Shown: positions 51,824 to 62,198 of the stretch, piece after piece
How positions within the stretch are numbered: position 1 is the stretch's first letter
How the letters are laid out: every line of letters starts with the position of its first letter
DNA from: Rikenellaceae bacterium
Lineage (GTDB): Bacteria; Bacteroidota; Bacteroidia; Bacteroidales; Rikenellaceae
Direction of reading: 5' to 3'
Assembly: GCA_020860245.1 (NCBI GenBank)
Contig: JAJBUQ010000004.1
Span: forward strand, 34,326-98,325
DNA: 64,000 bases
Position numbers and translations under genes: made by a program
The notes under the pieces: model-generated
The model's input: only the letters and a program-made list of their open reading frames with translations
Told to the model about the DNA's origin: nothing
Databases searched by the model: none

Positions 51824-53914
51824 TTATTTCAGTCCCTCGCGTTCGAGGAAGGCGTCAGCCGTAGGTTTATGCCCGCGGAACCTGACATACAGCTCCATAG
51901 GCGGTTCGCTGCCCCCTTTAGATAAAATGTTCTCGCGGAAGCTCGTTGCTGTGGTCTTATCGAAAATTCCGTTATTTTTAAATACCGAGTAAGCGTCTGC
52001 ATCCAGAACCTCAGCCCATTTGTATCCGTAATATCCTGCCGCATAACCCCCTGCAAATATATGGGAGAACGCAGGCGACATTGCTGTACCCGGAACCGAT
52101 GGCAGGATTTGGGCTCTCGAAGTGGCATTCTTCTCGAACTCTTCTGCGCTTACTGTTATAGGTTCGGTAATGCTGTGCCACGCCATATCGTTTATGCCGA
52201 ACGTAAGCTGTCTTACATTCGCGTATCCGCTAAGGAATTTTTGCGACGCTTTTATTTTTTCAATAAGCTCTTCCGGAATTTTTTCGCCGGTCTCGTAATG
52301 TTCAGCCCAAAGATCGAGGTATTCTTTCTCCGAAAAGAAATTCTCCATGAATTGCGAAGGAAGTTCTACAAAGTCCCTGTAAACCGAAGTCCCTGAGAGA
52401 CTGCTGTAAGTCCCCTCTGCGAGAATCCCGTGAAGCGCGTGCCCGAATTCGTGAAGGATCGTCTCGGCTTCGGAATATGTCAATAGGGATGGTGTGGTGG
52501 ATGTAGGCTTAGTAAAATTGCATACCAGCGAGATTACCGGACGTATGTCCTCTCCGTTCTCCTTATATTGGTCGCGGAAGGAGGTCATCCAGGCTCCTCC
52601 GCGCTTGCTCGCGCGAGGGAAGTAATCTATATACAACACCGCAAGGAACGATCCGTCGCCGTCGTAGACCTCGAACGCCTTAACTTCCGGATAATACACC
52701 GGAATATCCCTATTCTCCTTAAATGTAAGTCCGTATAACTTATTGGCGAGAAGGAACATTCCGTTCTCGACGCTCTCCAGCTTGAAATAAGGGCGTGTGA
52801 TCTCGTCGTTTATGCTGTAAAATTCATCTTTGTACTTCTCCGACCAGAAACTCCAGTCCCACGGCATCAGCTTGCCGTCGTGTCCCTTCTCTTTAGCATA
52901 TTCGGATATCAGGAAATAATCGTTCTTTGCATGCGGAAGGCTTCTTTCGAGTAGATCTTCAAGGAATTCGTTCACTGCCTGCCTGCTTCCCGCCATCCGC
53001 TCGGCAAGAACATAATCCGCATAGGTCTCGAAACCTAAGAGGTTGGCTATCCTTTGACGCAGGTCTGCTATCCTCTTGATAAGTTCGGTGTTGTCATGTT
53101 CACCGCCGATTCCTCGTGTGTTATATGCGTGCCATAATTGTTCACGCAGTCCGCGATTCTCTGCGTACTGCATGAACGGAATCATGCTCGGAGCCTGCTG
53201 GGTTATTACCCAGCCTTCGAGATTGCGAGATTCCGCTTCTTCCCTTGCCGCCTGTATCGCCGATTCCGGAAGGCCGGCAAGATCTGCGCTGTCTGTCAGA
53301 TGGAGGAAGAATCCGTTGGTAGCCGCAAGAACATTCTGGCTGAATATAACCGATAGATTCGAGAGTTCGGTCGTCAGTCCCCTGTACTTCTCTTTATCTT
53401 CGTCGTTAAGTCCTGCGCCGCTGCGGATGAATCCTTTGTATGTCTTGTCGAGAAGCATTCTTTGTTCCGCAGTAAGTCTATCCTTGTCGGTCGTCTCATA
53501 AGCGGTTTTAACCCTCCCGAACAGTTTGGGGTCGAGTTGTATATCGTTGCTGAATTCCGTGAGTTTAGGCATCACTTCGAGCGCGATGTTCTGCATCACG
53601 TCGTTGGTGAGGCATTCGTTGAGATTGAAGAATACACTGCTTACCGTCTCCAGCCGACGTCCGCTCCGCTCCAACGCTTCTATCGTATTGTAAAAATCGG
53701 GTGCGGCAGGATTATCTACTATTTGCCCTATCTCTTCGCGCGCCAGACGGATCGATTCTTCGAAGGCGGGAAGATAATGTTCTGTCTTTATTTTATCGAA
53801 CGGAGGGACTCCGTAAGGGGTATTGAAATCCGACAATAATGGGTTCTCGCTGTTGTTTCCGGTCGAACATGAGATGACAGTCATAGTAAATAATATTAAA
53901 AATATATTTTTCAT
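51824..53914 (-). CDS. dcp: M3-family peptidase (Dcp/oligopeptidase A-like), lipoprotein
   Basis: The product has 696 residues. A lipoprotein signal (VISCS, Cys near residue 16) predicts envelope anchoring rather than the cytoplasmic site of E. coli OpdA. The zinc site is HEFGHALHG near residue 485, with the third ligand Glu in the following helix (FVELPSQFMENFF). GGAWMTSFRDQ, PVISLVCNF and the C-terminal AGGYAAGYYGYKWAEVLDADAYSVF are hallmarks of the family. It would cleave peptides or dipeptides in the periplasm. Monocistronic with a good promoter. Confidence 0.95.
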   Translation of the reverse strand: MKNIFLILFTMTVISCSTGNNSENPLLSDFNTPYGVPPFDKIKTEHYLPAFEESIRLAREEIGQIVDNPAAPDFYNTIEALERSGRRLETVSSVFFNLNECLTNDVMQNIALEVMPKLTEFSNDIQLDPKLFGRVKTAYETTDKDRLTAEQRMLLDKTYKGFIRSGAGLNDEDKEKYRGLTTELSNLSVIFSQNVLAATNGFFLHLTDSADLAGLPESAIQAAREEAESRNLEGWVITQQAPSMIPFMQYAENRGLREQLWHAYNTRGIGGEHDNTELIKRIADLRQRIANLLGFETYADYVLAERMAGSRQAVNEFLEDLLERSLPHAKNDYFLISEYAKEKGHDGKLMPWDWSFWSEKYKDEFYSINDEITRPYFKLESVENGMFLLANKLYGLTFKENRDIPVYYPEVKAFEVYDGDGSFLAVLYIDYFPRASKRGGAWMTSFRDQYKENGEDIRPVISLVCNFTKPTSTTPSLLTYSEAETILHEFGHALHGILAEGTYSSLSGTSVYRDFVELPSQFMENFFSEKEYLDLWAEHYETGEKIPEELIEKIKASQKFLSGYANVRQLTFGINDMAWHSITEPITVSAEEFEKNATSRAQILPSVPGTAMSPAFSHIFAGGYAAGYYGYKWAEVLDADAYSVFKNNGIFDKTTATSFRENILSKGGSEPPMELYVRFRGHKPTADAFLEREGLK

Positions 53915-53957
53915 TTTAATTCGGTATAAGCTGCAAATTCCGGGCAGGGAATCGCGA

Positions 53958-53988
53958 CAAAGTTATTAAAACAATCCGACTATGTCAA
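53958..53988 (-). promoter_or_regulatory. Promoter of the M3 peptidase gene
   Basis: On the minus strand TTG (53988-53986), 20 bp and TAACTTTG (53965-53958) fit the consensus. Confidence 0.75.
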
Positions 53989-54029
53989 AAACGATATAAT
54001 TTGACCGGAATTGTTTTCGAATAATCTAA

Positions 54030-55202
54030 ATGTATGTTAAATTTGCCTGTTCAAAGTTGATTGAAGTGAAAGAATTTATCGAGAGTTTAGGGTGGCCCGT
54101 TACCATCGTGGTTTGCTGTGCGCTGGCTTCGCTGCTGGTGCAGCTATGGTATTATGCCGTGTATTATTCGCGGATTCCGCGATACAGACAGAAAATAGAT
54201 AAGGAATCGTCCCCTGCGGTCTCTATCGTAGTGGTGTTGGAAGACGATATGGAATATCTCGATACCGTGGTACCGCAGATCATGGCGCAGGAATATGAAA
54301 ATTTCGAACTGGTTGTGGTAGATAACGGTTCCGCTCCGGAATTTGCAGAGACTCTCAAAGCAATGTGTTCGGTAAATCCGAAGCTCCGATATACACGCAT
54401 TAACCCCGATCCAAAATACAGCTACCGCCGTAAGTTCGTTTTGAACGTAGGAATCAAGGCGTGCAGCTATCCGAATATAGTCTTCACCGAATCGGACTGC
54501 CGTCCTTCGTCCCCAAAATGGCTGGGAATGATGGCTAAAGGATTTACCAGGGGAGAGGTGGTTATAGGATACTGCGGGATTGAGCGGGAAAAAGGATTCG
54601 CCGATAAAATGATGAGGCTCGGACGACTGATGATGTCGGTAAGGTATTTATCTGCCGCCGTAAGTAAAAATCCGTATAGAGGCATATCTAAAAATTTTGG
54701 ATTCCCGTCGAAGCTTTATTTTAATCGGAAGGGATACAACTACCTCAAACTCAATACCGGAGATGACGATCTGTTCGTGCAGGAGATAGCCGGTAAAAAT
54801 AATACCTCCGTAATAATGAATCCGCGTGCATCCGTCCGGCAAAAATTTTACGGCGGACTGGTAAGGTGGTTTGCTGAGAGAAAATATTACTCCAGTACAT
54901 TCAAATATTATCCTTTTGGGGTGAAGACCGTAATATTTACCGAACTATTTTCGAGAGCATTGTTTTTCGCCGCTGTTGCCACATTGATAGCAGTGCAGCA
55001 TGAATATTTATGGATCGCTGCTGTCGCTGCGGTGTTACTGAGATATCTTGTCGTCTTTAGGACGACATTCCTGATTTGCAGACGATTGGGCGAGAAGGGC
55101 ATACTGAAATTTCATTTCATTCACGATCTGGTTTCTCCGTTTTATGAATTTTTATTATCTTTAGCTCGTACCCTGCGTCCAAGCAAAGGAATATGGAGTT
55201 AG
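54030..55202 (+). CDS. Family 2 glycosyltransferase, membrane-bound
   Basis: The product has up to 390 residues. An N-terminal TM helix (about 20-42) precedes the GT-A fold: VSIVVVLEDDMEYLDTVVPQI, FELVVVDNGS, YTRINPD, a DxD-like SDC in FTESDCRPSSPKWL, and later TGDDDLFVQEIA. Two further TM helices (about 300-345) follow. It transfers a sugar to an acceptor at the membrane; the product is unknown. A TAAATTTG element at 54038-54045 lies inside the first codons, so a GTG at 54066 may be the real start. The end overlaps the sigma factor gene by 10 bp. Confidence 0.85.
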   Translation: MYVKFACSKLIEVKEFIESLGWPVTIVVCCALASLLVQLWYYAVYYSRIPRYRQKIDKESSPAVSIVVVLEDDMEYLDTVVPQIMAQEYENFELVVVDNGSAPEFAETLKAMCSVNPKLRYTRINPDPKYSYRRKFVLNVGIKACSYPNIVFTESDCRPSSPKWLGMMAKGFTRGEVVIGYCGIEREKGFADKMMRLGRLMMSVRYLSAAVSKNPYRGISKNFGFPSKLYFNRKGYNYLKLNTGDDDLFVQEIAGKNNTSVIMNPRASVRQKFYGGLVRWFAERKYYSSTFKYYPFGVKTVIFTELFSRALFFAAVATLIAVQHEYLWIAAVAAVLLRYLVVFRTTFLICRRLGEKGILKFHFIHDLVSPFYEFLLSLARTLRPSKGIWS

Positions 55203-55774
55203 AAAAGGATTTTGTTCCGGATAACGATTTAATATCGAGCGCTTTGTCTGGCGACCATGCCGCATTCGAACAGTTGTTTATGCGGTATAGGGATGAAATA
55301 TATCAGCTCTATATGCAGAAGACGGGAAATAATGTCCCCGATGCCAATGATATGATGCAGGAGACATTTATTCGTATCTTTGTCAATCTTCATAAATTCG
55401 ATCCCGAATATACATTCCGACAGTGGCTCTACACCATTGCGAGGAACGTTTTTATCGATCATACAAGGCGCAGAAAAGATTTTATAATCTCTCTCGAAAG
55501 CTCGGAAAATTACCGCCCCGAACTCAATCCCCCTTCCGAGACCCCTACTCCGGAACAGGAGATGATAAGCAGTCAGACCCGGTTCAAGATAGATTCCCTT
55601 CTGGAGACAATACCGGACAAATACAAGGACATGATCCGCCTGAGATTCATAAACGAATACTCTTATGAAGAGATATCCGTAAAACTCTCGATTCCGATAG
55701 GGACGGTAAAAACTCATATTCACCGGGCGCGGGAAATTTTTTACAGGTTGATTTGTGAAAACGGAATAAGATAA
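55193..55774 (+). CDS. ECF-type RNA polymerase sigma factor
   Basis: The product has 193 residues. Region 2 is AFEQLFMRYRDEIYQLYMQK...DANDMMQETFIRIFVNLHKFDP followed by FRQWLYTIARNVFIDHTRRRK. Region 4 is TIPDKYKDMIRLRFINEYSYEEISVKLSIPIGTVKTHIHRAREI, a classical -35 recognition HTH. No anti-sigma gene follows, as would be usual in Bacteroidales sigma/FecR pairs; rsmG starts three bases after the stop. It overlaps the glycosyltransferase gene and so belongs to that operon. Confidence 0.93.
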   Translation: MELEKDFVPDNDLISSALSGDHAAFEQLFMRYRDEIYQLYMQKTGNNVPDANDMMQETFIRIFVNLHKFDPEYTFRQWLYTIARNVFIDHTRRRKDFIISLESSENYRPELNPPSETPTPEQEMISSQTRFKIDSLLETIPDKYKDMIRLRFINEYSYEEISVKLSIPIGTVKTHIHRAREIFYRLICENGIR

Positions 55775-55776
55775 TA

Positions 55777-56397
55777 ATGGATGTAATATTAAAATATTTT
55801 AAAAACCTCACCCCCGAACAGGTACGAAGGTTTACGGAGATGCACGAATTATATACGGACTGGAACTCCAAAATAAACCTGATATCCAGAAAAGACATCG
55901 AAGAGCTCTATGTGAAGCATATACTTCATTCGCTCGCTATTGCCAAAGTTCTGGACTTCCGTCCGGGAACCAGAGTGCTCGATGTGGGAACCGGAGGCGG
56001 ATTCCCTGGAATACCGCTTGCAGTAATGTTCCCTGAAGCTCAATTCACCCTTGTAGATTCGATAGGCAAAAAGATAAATGTGGTGAAGGATATCGCAGAA
56101 AAACTCGAATTGTCCAACGTCCGGGCTTTGAACGTCCGTGCGGAGGATATTAATGGAAATTTTGATTTTGCAGTCAGCCGCGCGGTGACAGAGATGCCGA
56201 AATTTATCAAATGGGTGTGGAACAAAATAATCCCTAAAGGTCAGAATGCACTTCCCAACGGGATTCTGTATCTTAAGGGAGGCGATTTGAAAGAGGAACT
56301 CAAAGCGGTTAATAAGCCCTATATAATTTACGATATAAACGAATTTTTCGAAGAAGAAGTCTTCGACACCAAAAAGATCGTTTATTACCAAAAATAA
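55777..56397 (+). CDS. rsmG: 16S rRNA (guanine(527)-N7)-methyltransferase
   Basis: The product has 206 residues. SAM-binding motif I is VLDVGTGGGFPGIPLAVMFPE near residue 69. LYTDWNSKINLISRKDIEELYVKHILHSLAIA precedes it and VDSIGKKINVV and AVSRAV follow, all typical of RsmG/GidB. It methylates G527 of 16S rRNA. It is densely packed between sigma and amidohydrolase genes. Confidence 0.96.
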   Translation: MDVILKYFKNLTPEQVRRFTEMHELYTDWNSKINLISRKDIEELYVKHILHSLAIAKVLDFRPGTRVLDVGTGGGFPGIPLAVMFPEAQFTLVDSIGKKINVVKDIAEKLELSNVRALNVRAEDINGNFDFAVSRAVTEMPKFIKWVWNKIIPKGQNALPNGILYLKGGDLKEELKAVNKPYIIYDINEFFEEEVFDTKKIVYYQK

Positions 56398-56402
56398 TCA
56401 TT

Positions 56403-57563
56403 ATGAAAAGAAAAATATCAGCAGACCTGATAATTCCAATATATGGGGAACCCGTAAGAAACGGAATGGTTGAGTTCGGGGAAGACGGTACCGTGATCTC
56501 TGTGTCGGAGAATGCGGAAGAGAGTGACGTGGAAAAATTCAGCGGAGTGCTCGTTCCAGGATTCGTCAATACCCATAACCATCTCGAACTGGCCTATATG
56601 GAAGGAGTGCTTCCGAAGCATACCGGACTTCCAGGATTTGTCAAGGGTATAATGGAGGTGAAGGCCGAATTCCCCGAAGAGGTGCAGAAGAAGGCGATAT
56701 CCGACGCGGATCAATATATGTGGGACTCAGGGGTGCAGGCGGTGGGTGATATATCGAATACCCCGGTGTCGTTCAGTATCAAAAAGGACAGCAGGATAAA
56801 ATATGTCACTTATCTGGAGATATTCGACCTCCTCTTCGATAAGGATTATTCCGACATAATGCGCGAAGGTCTTGCCTTATATCATAAGACCCAGATTTAT
56901 GGTATCGAAGCGTATATAACGCTTCATTCGACATATAACGTATCGAAAAAATTATTCGACGCCTGGGCCGGAATGCCTCATACGGAGGCAGCTTCGATCC
57001 ATTTTATGGAGAGTGCCCATGACGATACGCTGTTCCGCAAGGAGGGCGGATTCTGGGAGTTCTTCAGCGATAAGGGAATCACGATTGATTATATGGAAGA
57101 ACAAAGCTCCGTGAACAGGGTTATGAAGGGCATTCCTTCCGACCGCAGGGTGCTGCTTGTACATAATACCAACGCTACGGCAGAAGTTGTGGATATGCTA
57201 AAGCAGTATTACCCAAGACTCTCGTGGGCTCTTTGTCCATGCTCGAACCTCTACATCGAGAATAAACTTCCGCCCGTGGACATGTTCCGCAGTAAAGGTG
57301 TAAATCTTACGATCGGAACGGATTCGCTCTCGTCTAATACGCAGCTCTCGATGATAGCAGAGATGCGTGCGATAACCAATAACTTCAATGTTCCGCTCGA
57401 AGAGATAATCCAATGGGCTACGTTTAACGGAGCCAAAGCGTTGGAACTCGACGATCGTATCGGATCGTTCGCGCCGGGAAAAACTCCCGGAGCGGTGATT
57501 ATTGAAAATGTAACGGAAGACTTCAGCCTCACAGGCTCTTCCGTTTCGAGGAGGCTCATATAA
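56403..57563 (+). CDS. Amidohydrolase-superfamily deaminase-like enzyme
   Basis: The product has 386 residues. The metal site begins with GFVNTHNHLELAYMEG (HxH); further ligands are the His of SIHFMESAHDD, the His of LLVHNT near residue 240, and the Asp of TIGTDSLSSN near 302. The N- and C-terminal strands form the small composite beta domain (GSFAPGKTPGAVII at the end). It resembles guanine/aminodeoxyfutalosine deaminases of the TrzN-MqnX group, and a futalosine-pathway role is possible but unproven here. The stop overlaps the next start (TAATG). Confidence 0.8.
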   Translation: MKRKISADLIIPIYGEPVRNGMVEFGEDGTVISVSENAEESDVEKFSGVLVPGFVNTHNHLELAYMEGVLPKHTGLPGFVKGIMEVKAEFPEEVQKKAISDADQYMWDSGVQAVGDISNTPVSFSIKKDSRIKYVTYLEIFDLLFDKDYSDIMREGLALYHKTQIYGIEAYITLHSTYNVSKKLFDAWAGMPHTEAASIHFMESAHDDTLFRKEGGFWEFFSDKGITIDYMEEQSSVNRVMKGIPSDRRVLLVHNTNATAEVVDMLKQYYPRLSWALCPCSNLYIENKLPPVDMFRSKGVNLTIGTDSLSSNTQLSMIAEMRAITNNFNVPLEEIIQWATFNGAKALELDDRIGSFAPGKTPGAVIIENVTEDFSLTGSSVSRRLI

Positions 57564-59431
57564 TGGTTCCGTATATACAGCTGGAAAACATAAAAAAAAC
57601 CTTCGGAGACCTCGTGTTATATGAAAATATTAACATGACGGTGGGAGAGAAGGAGCGTATCGCGCTGATCGCGAAAAACGGTGCCGGTAAAACAACCCTG
57701 CTGAATATAATCGCAGGGAGGGAAGAACCGGACTCCGGAGAGGTTATATTCCGCAACGGATTAAAAATAGGCATCCTCGAACAAAAACCGGAACTGCCTG
57801 AGGGCCTTACGGTGTTGGAAGCTGTATTCCACTCCGGAAGCGAAGTCGCCGAGGTCGTCCGCAGGTACGAGAAGGCGGTATTATCGGATAATAAACATGA
57901 TATGCAGCAACTCATTCCTGAGATGGAGAGGCTCTCCGCATGGGATTACGGACAAAGGGCGAAGGAGATTCTCTCCCGTTTGAACATTACCGATCTTGAT
58001 AAAATTATCGGAATCATGTCCGGAGGCGAAAAAAAACGCGTCGCGCTTGCAGCGATGCTTATCGACGATCCGGACGTAATAATAATGGATGAACCTACCA
58101 ACCACCTCGATCTCGAGATGGTCGAATGGCTGGAAGAATTTTTAATTAAGAGCAATAAGACCGTCCTGCTGGTAACTCACGACCGTTACTTCCTTGACAG
58201 GATATGTACGGCGATTTATGAGATAGATCAGAAGCGACTCTATCGTTATTCAGGAAATTATGCCGATTACATTGTCAAACGAGAAGAACGCATAGCGAAC
58301 TTCAGTGCGGAGGTCGATAAAGCGCAAAATCTCTTCCGACGTGAGTTGGAATGGATGAGGCGCATGCCTCAGGCTCGTGGGACTAAAGCCAAATACCGCA
58401 AGGATGCGTTCTACAATCTTAAAGACAAAGCCTTTGCCCGACGCGATGACGGTAAGGTTGATATCAATATAAAATCGTCGCGTCTCGGAACGAAGATATT
58501 CGAAGTCAAAGACCTTAATAAAAGTTTTGGAGACAAAAATATAATTAAGGGGTTCGATTTTACGTTTACAAGGTATCAGAAGCTCGGTATCATAGGTAAA
58601 AACGGTACGGGCAAGAGTACGTTCTTAAATATACTCACGGGTTCTTTGCAGGCTGACACCGGAACTGTCGATATAGGCGATACCGTGAAGTTCGGTTATT
58701 ACCGGCAGCAGGAGATAGACTTCGACGAGAGTAAGAAGGTTATCGATGTTGTGACCGAGATTGCGGAAGTAGTGACGCTCGGTGACGGAAGCACGATCAC
58801 CGCGTCGCAGTTCCTGAATAAATTCTTGTTCCCTCCGGAGACGCAGTATAATTATATATATAAGCTGAGCGGAGGTGAGAAAAGACGTTTGTATCTGCTT
58901 ACGGTGCTTATGCGCAGCCCGAACTTCTTAATACTCGACGAGCCCACGAATGATCTCGATATTATAACGCTCAATGTGTTAGAGGATTACCTTTCTAATT
59001 TCGGAGGGTGTATAATAATTGTCTCTCATGATCGTTATTTTATGGACAAGGTTGCAGAACAGTTGCTTGTGTTCGAGGGCGGAGGTGTGATTAAAAATTT
59101 CCCCGGAAATTACACCCAGTACAGGAACAGGCAGGAGGAGATAAAAGAATCCGAAGAAAGTAAAAAAATAAAAACTCAGCCTGTCGCGGACAAGAGACCG
59201 GATCCAAGAGATAAACCTAAAAAGTTAAGCTATAAGGAGAAGCTCGAATACGAAAATCTCGAAAAAGAGATCGAAGGTCTGGAGTCCGAAAAGAAACATC
59301 TGGAAGACGCGCTCAATTCGGGAATGCTCGACGCAGACGAATTGATCGTAAAATCCCAAAGAATAGGCGAAGCCATGGAACTGATAGACGATAAATCCAT
59401 GAGGTGGTTGGAGCTAAGCGAACTGATCTGA
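57563..59431 (+). CDS. ABC-F family ATPase (Uup-like)
   Basis: The product has 622 residues with two ABC domains and no membrane helices. Walker A: AKNGAGKTT near residue 37 (first Gly replaced by Ala) and GKNGTGKST near 347. Signatures are MSGGEKKRVALAAML and LSGGEKRRLYLLTVLM; Walker B are IIMDEPTNHLD and LILDEPTNDLD. An inter-domain linker (about 235-300) has the Arg/Lys-rich tRNA-interaction helices. The C-terminal coiled coil (about 545-620, ENLEKEIEGLESEKKHLEDAL) is typical of Uup. ABC-F proteins act on the ribosome E site. Translationally coupled to the amidohydrolase gene. Confidence 0.93.
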   Translation: MVPYIQLENIKKTFGDLVLYENINMTVGEKERIALIAKNGAGKTTLLNIIAGREEPDSGEVIFRNGLKIGILEQKPELPEGLTVLEAVFHSGSEVAEVVRRYEKAVLSDNKHDMQQLIPEMERLSAWDYGQRAKEILSRLNITDLDKIIGIMSGGEKKRVALAAMLIDDPDVIIMDEPTNHLDLEMVEWLEEFLIKSNKTVLLVTHDRYFLDRICTAIYEIDQKRLYRYSGNYADYIVKREERIANFSAEVDKAQNLFRRELEWMRRMPQARGTKAKYRKDAFYNLKDKAFARRDDGKVDINIKSSRLGTKIFEVKDLNKSFGDKNIIKGFDFTFTRYQKLGIIGKNGTGKSTFLNILTGSLQADTGTVDIGDTVKFGYYRQQEIDFDESKKVIDVVTEIAEVVTLGDGSTITASQFLNKFLFPPETQYNYIYKLSGGEKRRLYLLTVLMRSPNFLILDEPTNDLDIITLNVLEDYLSNFGGCIIIVSHDRYFMDKVAEQLLVFEGGGVIKNFPGNYTQYRNRQEEIKESEESKKIKTQPVADKRPDPRDKPKKLSYKEKLEYENLEKEIEGLESEKKHLEDALNSGMLDADELIVKSQRIGEAMELIDDKSMRWLELSELI

Positions 59432-59500
59432 ACTCGAAAATGACGGTTTGCAATGCACGGCGATGCCTGAACCAATTTGTAAACTGTAATTTTATAATAG

Positions 59501-62056
59501 ATGAAGACAAAACACTCAAAAATCTTAGAGTCTGTTTTACAGCGGACGCAATATGAAATAAGTGTTTCCGGAGGGCATATCCTCAGCACCGATCATATAT
59601 TTCTGTCCCTGCTAAAGGAAAATAAAGGACATGCACTTACTCTCTTGCGCAGATTCCTGTCGGAAGAGGATATTTATAAAGTCAGGACAACGATCGAGAG
59701 GGAACTTGCTTCCCGTAGACCGGCAAATATGCAGGGCAGGCAGAATGACGTCGCGCTGTTGAGGATCGAGAACACATTGAGGAACCTCTATCTGGAGATG
59801 TTGGAGTCCAATCAATCCACGATCCACACAGGCCATCTTCTTCTCGTTATTCTGAAAGATGCCAGGCAGTTGTCTATGCAGGTTCTCAATAGATTCGGTG
59901 TGAATTATCTTAAAGTAAATTCACTTGTATCGCTGCTTCCTCAAGATGAGGACTCCTTCGAGATCACTCCCGGACTTCCCGATATAAGAGTGGAGAAGCA
60001 GGATACCGCGCGGTCCGAGGAGAACGGATTCGATGAGGACAACGAAGGAGAGGATATCGATTCTCCGGTTGTGGAAGAACCCAGAGGAATCGGTAAAAAT
60101 TCTACCCTCGAGAAGTACGGAACCGACCTTATCCGCTCTGCGGAAGAGGGTAAACTCGACCCTGTGGTCGGACGCGCCGTTGAGATCGAACGACTCGTGC
60201 AGGTTCTCGGACGCCGTAAGAAGAACAATCCTATACTTATAGGCGAGGCAGGCGTCGGTAAATCTGCTATTGTGGAGGGACTCGCATTGAGGATCGTGCA
60301 GAAGAAGGTTCCTTACTGCCTGCAAAACAAAAGAATATTTACCCTCGATGTAGCAGGGCTCATCGCAGGGACCAAATACCGCGGACAGTTCGAAGAGAGA
60401 ATCAAAGCCCTTATCAAAGAACTTACTAAGAGAGAGGATATAATTCTGTTCATCGATGAGATTCATACGATCGTAGGCGCCGGAAGTACGCAGGGATCTT
60501 TGGATACCGCGAACATCCTCAAACCTGCTCTTGCGAGAGGAGAGCTCCAATGTATCGGAGCGACTACGTTGAACGAGTATAGGGAATTTATCGAGAGCGA
60601 CGGAGCGTTGGAGCGAAGGTTCCAGAAGATAATGGTAGAGCCAACGACCAAAGAAGATACGCTCGTTATCCTAAACAATATAAAAGAGTACTACGAGAAT
60701 TACCATTCCGTGAGATATACTGACGAGGCTATCAGGGCTTGTGTGAATCTGACCGACAGGTATCTGACCGACAGATACTTCCCTGACAAGGCGATAGACG
60801 TATTGGACGAGGCGGGTTCCAAGGCGCATATATTCCGCACAGGGAATCCCGAATTCGTAACGGAACTCGAAAATAATATCGAAGCTGTCAAACAGGCTAA
60901 ACGCGATGCCGTCGCGAACCAGAACTTCGAACTCGCAGCAAGACTGAGGAACGAAGAGTTGTTGATGAAACAGAGCCTTCAGGCAAAACTCGAAGATTGG
61001 AGGATGGAGATATCCAGCAACCGCATCGAGGTGACCGAAGAGCAGATCGAAGAGGTTGTGTCGTCCATTACAGGCGTCCCTGTAAGCAGGGTATCCATGA
61101 GCGAGAAGGACAGGCTCATGTCTATGGAATCTCATCTGAATAAGATGGTAATCGGACAGAACGATGCTGTGAATAAAATATCCAAAGCGATTCTCCGCAG
61201 CCGTGCAGGCCTGAAGGATCCCCGCAGACCGATAGGGACATTCATGTTCGTAGGGCCGACAGGGGTTGGTAAGACCCACCTTGCTAAGGAGCTTGCTAAA
61301 TATATGTTCGACAGCGAGGACGCAATGATTCGTGTGGACATGAGCGAATACAGCGAGAAGTACAATGTCAGCCGTTTGATAGGATCGCCTCCGGGATATG
61401 TGGGCTACAACGAGGGAGGGCAGCTTACCGAACAGGTGAGAAGGCATCCGTACTCTGTCCTGCTCTTCGACGAGATCGAAAAGGCGCATCCCGACGTGTT
61501 CAACATCATGCTCCAGATATTCGACGACGGACATCTGACCGACGGAACAGGACGCAAGGTAGACTTCCGCAACTGTATTATAATCATGACCTCGAACGTA
61601 GGTTCGCGCGAAGTGAAGAAAAATACCAAGCTGGTGGGGTACAATAATAATACTAAAACCAGCAACAAAGAGACCGTTGCCGACGACCACTTCAGACGTT
61701 CGCTCGATTCGATGTTCGCACCTGAGTTCCTTAACAGGATAGACGATATTATTCTGTTTAATACTCTGTCTCAGGAAGATATCAGGAAGATCGTCGAACT
61801 GGAATTCTCGAACTTCTGCAAACGGATCGAAAATCTGGGCTACAATATCAAGATGACGCCGGGAGTGAAGTCATACCTCGCGGATTTGGGGTACGAGCCG
61901 AGATACGGAGTGCGTTCGCTCAAGAGGGTGTTGCTCGACAATATCGAAGAACCCTTCGCGGAACTCATAGTGTCAGGGGAAGTCAAGGAGGGAGAAATTA
62001 TCAAGGTTACCAAACCTGCGAAGTCGCCTCTCAAACTGACAGTACAGAAACGATAA
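59501..62056 (+). CDS. clpC: ATP-dependent Clp protease ATP-binding subunit ClpC
   Basis: The product has 851 residues. Two N-terminal Clp repeats (about 10-140) come first, then AAA-1 with [15 protein letters not shown] and [14 protein letters not shown] short M-domain with a UVR-like motif follows ([21 protein letters not shown], about 470-490). AAA-2 has [30 protein letters not shown] and a C-terminal D2-small domain ([17 protein letters not shown]). It unfolds substrates for ClpP. Its own leader of 69 bp separates it from the ABC-F gene. Confidence 0.96.
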   Translation: MKTKHSKILESVLQRTQYEISVSGGHILSTDHIFLSLLKENKGHALTLLRRFLSEEDIYKVRTTIERELASRRPANMQGRQNDVALLRIENTLRNLYLEMLESNQSTIHTGHLLLVILKDARQLSMQVLNRFGVNYLKVNSLVSLLPQDEDSFEITPGLPDIRVEKQDTARSEENGFDEDNEGEDIDSPVVEEPRGIGKNSTLEKYGTDLIRSAEEGKLDPVVGRAVEIERLVQVLGRRKKNNPILIGEAGVGKSAIVEGLALRIVQKKVPYCLQNKRIFTLDVAGLIAGTKYRGQFEERIKALIKELTKREDIILFIDEIHTIVGAGSTQGSLDTANILKPALARGELQCIGATTLNEYREFIESDGALERRFQKIMVEPTTKEDTLVILNNIKEYYENYHSVRYTDEAIRACVNLTDRYLTDRYFPDKAIDVLDEAGSKAHIFRTGNPEFVTELENNIEAVKQAKRDAVANQNFELAARLRNEELLMKQSLQAKLEDWRMEISSNRIEVTEEQIEEVVSSITGVPVSRVSMSEKDRLMSMESHLNKMVIGQNDAVNKISKAILRSRAGLKDPRRPIGTFMFVGPTGVGKTHLAKELAKYMFDSEDAMIRVDMSEYSEKYNVSRLIGSPPGYVGYNEGGQLTEQVRRHPYSVLLFDEIEKAHPDVFNIMLQIFDDGHLTDGTGRKVDFRNCIIIMTSNVGSREVKKNTKLVGYNNNTKTSNKETVADDHFRRSLDSMFAPEFLNRIDDIILFNTLSQEDIRKIVELEFSNFCKRIENLGYNIKMTPGVKSYLADLGYEPRYGVRSLKRVLLDNIEEPFAELIVSGEVKEGEIIKVTKPAKSPLKLTVQKR

Positions 62057-62078
62057 TTAAAATAAGAACCAGTGGAAC

Positions 62079-62106
62079 CGGACTCTTATGAGTCCGGTTT
62101 TTATTT
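62079..62106 (+). terminator. Terminator of clpC
   Basis: Stem AACCGGACTC/GAGTCCGGTT with loop TTAT, followed by T5. Confidence 0.92.
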
Positions 62107-62198
62107 TATCATATAAAATATATTGTAAAATAGGTATTATTAGTTGCATATTAAAAGATTAATCCATACTTTTATTACATTAATTAATAAACAGAACT

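Noticed and set aside
54038..54045. TAAATTTG as the certain promoter of the glycosyltransferase gene
   Set aside because: It lies after the first ATG and lacks a TTG at 19-21 bp; noted only as a reason to doubt the start codon.
60671..61690. A 339-codon open frame antisense to clpC
   Set aside because: It lies entirely opposite well-conserved AAA+ motifs, has no family likeness and reflects codon bias of the real gene.
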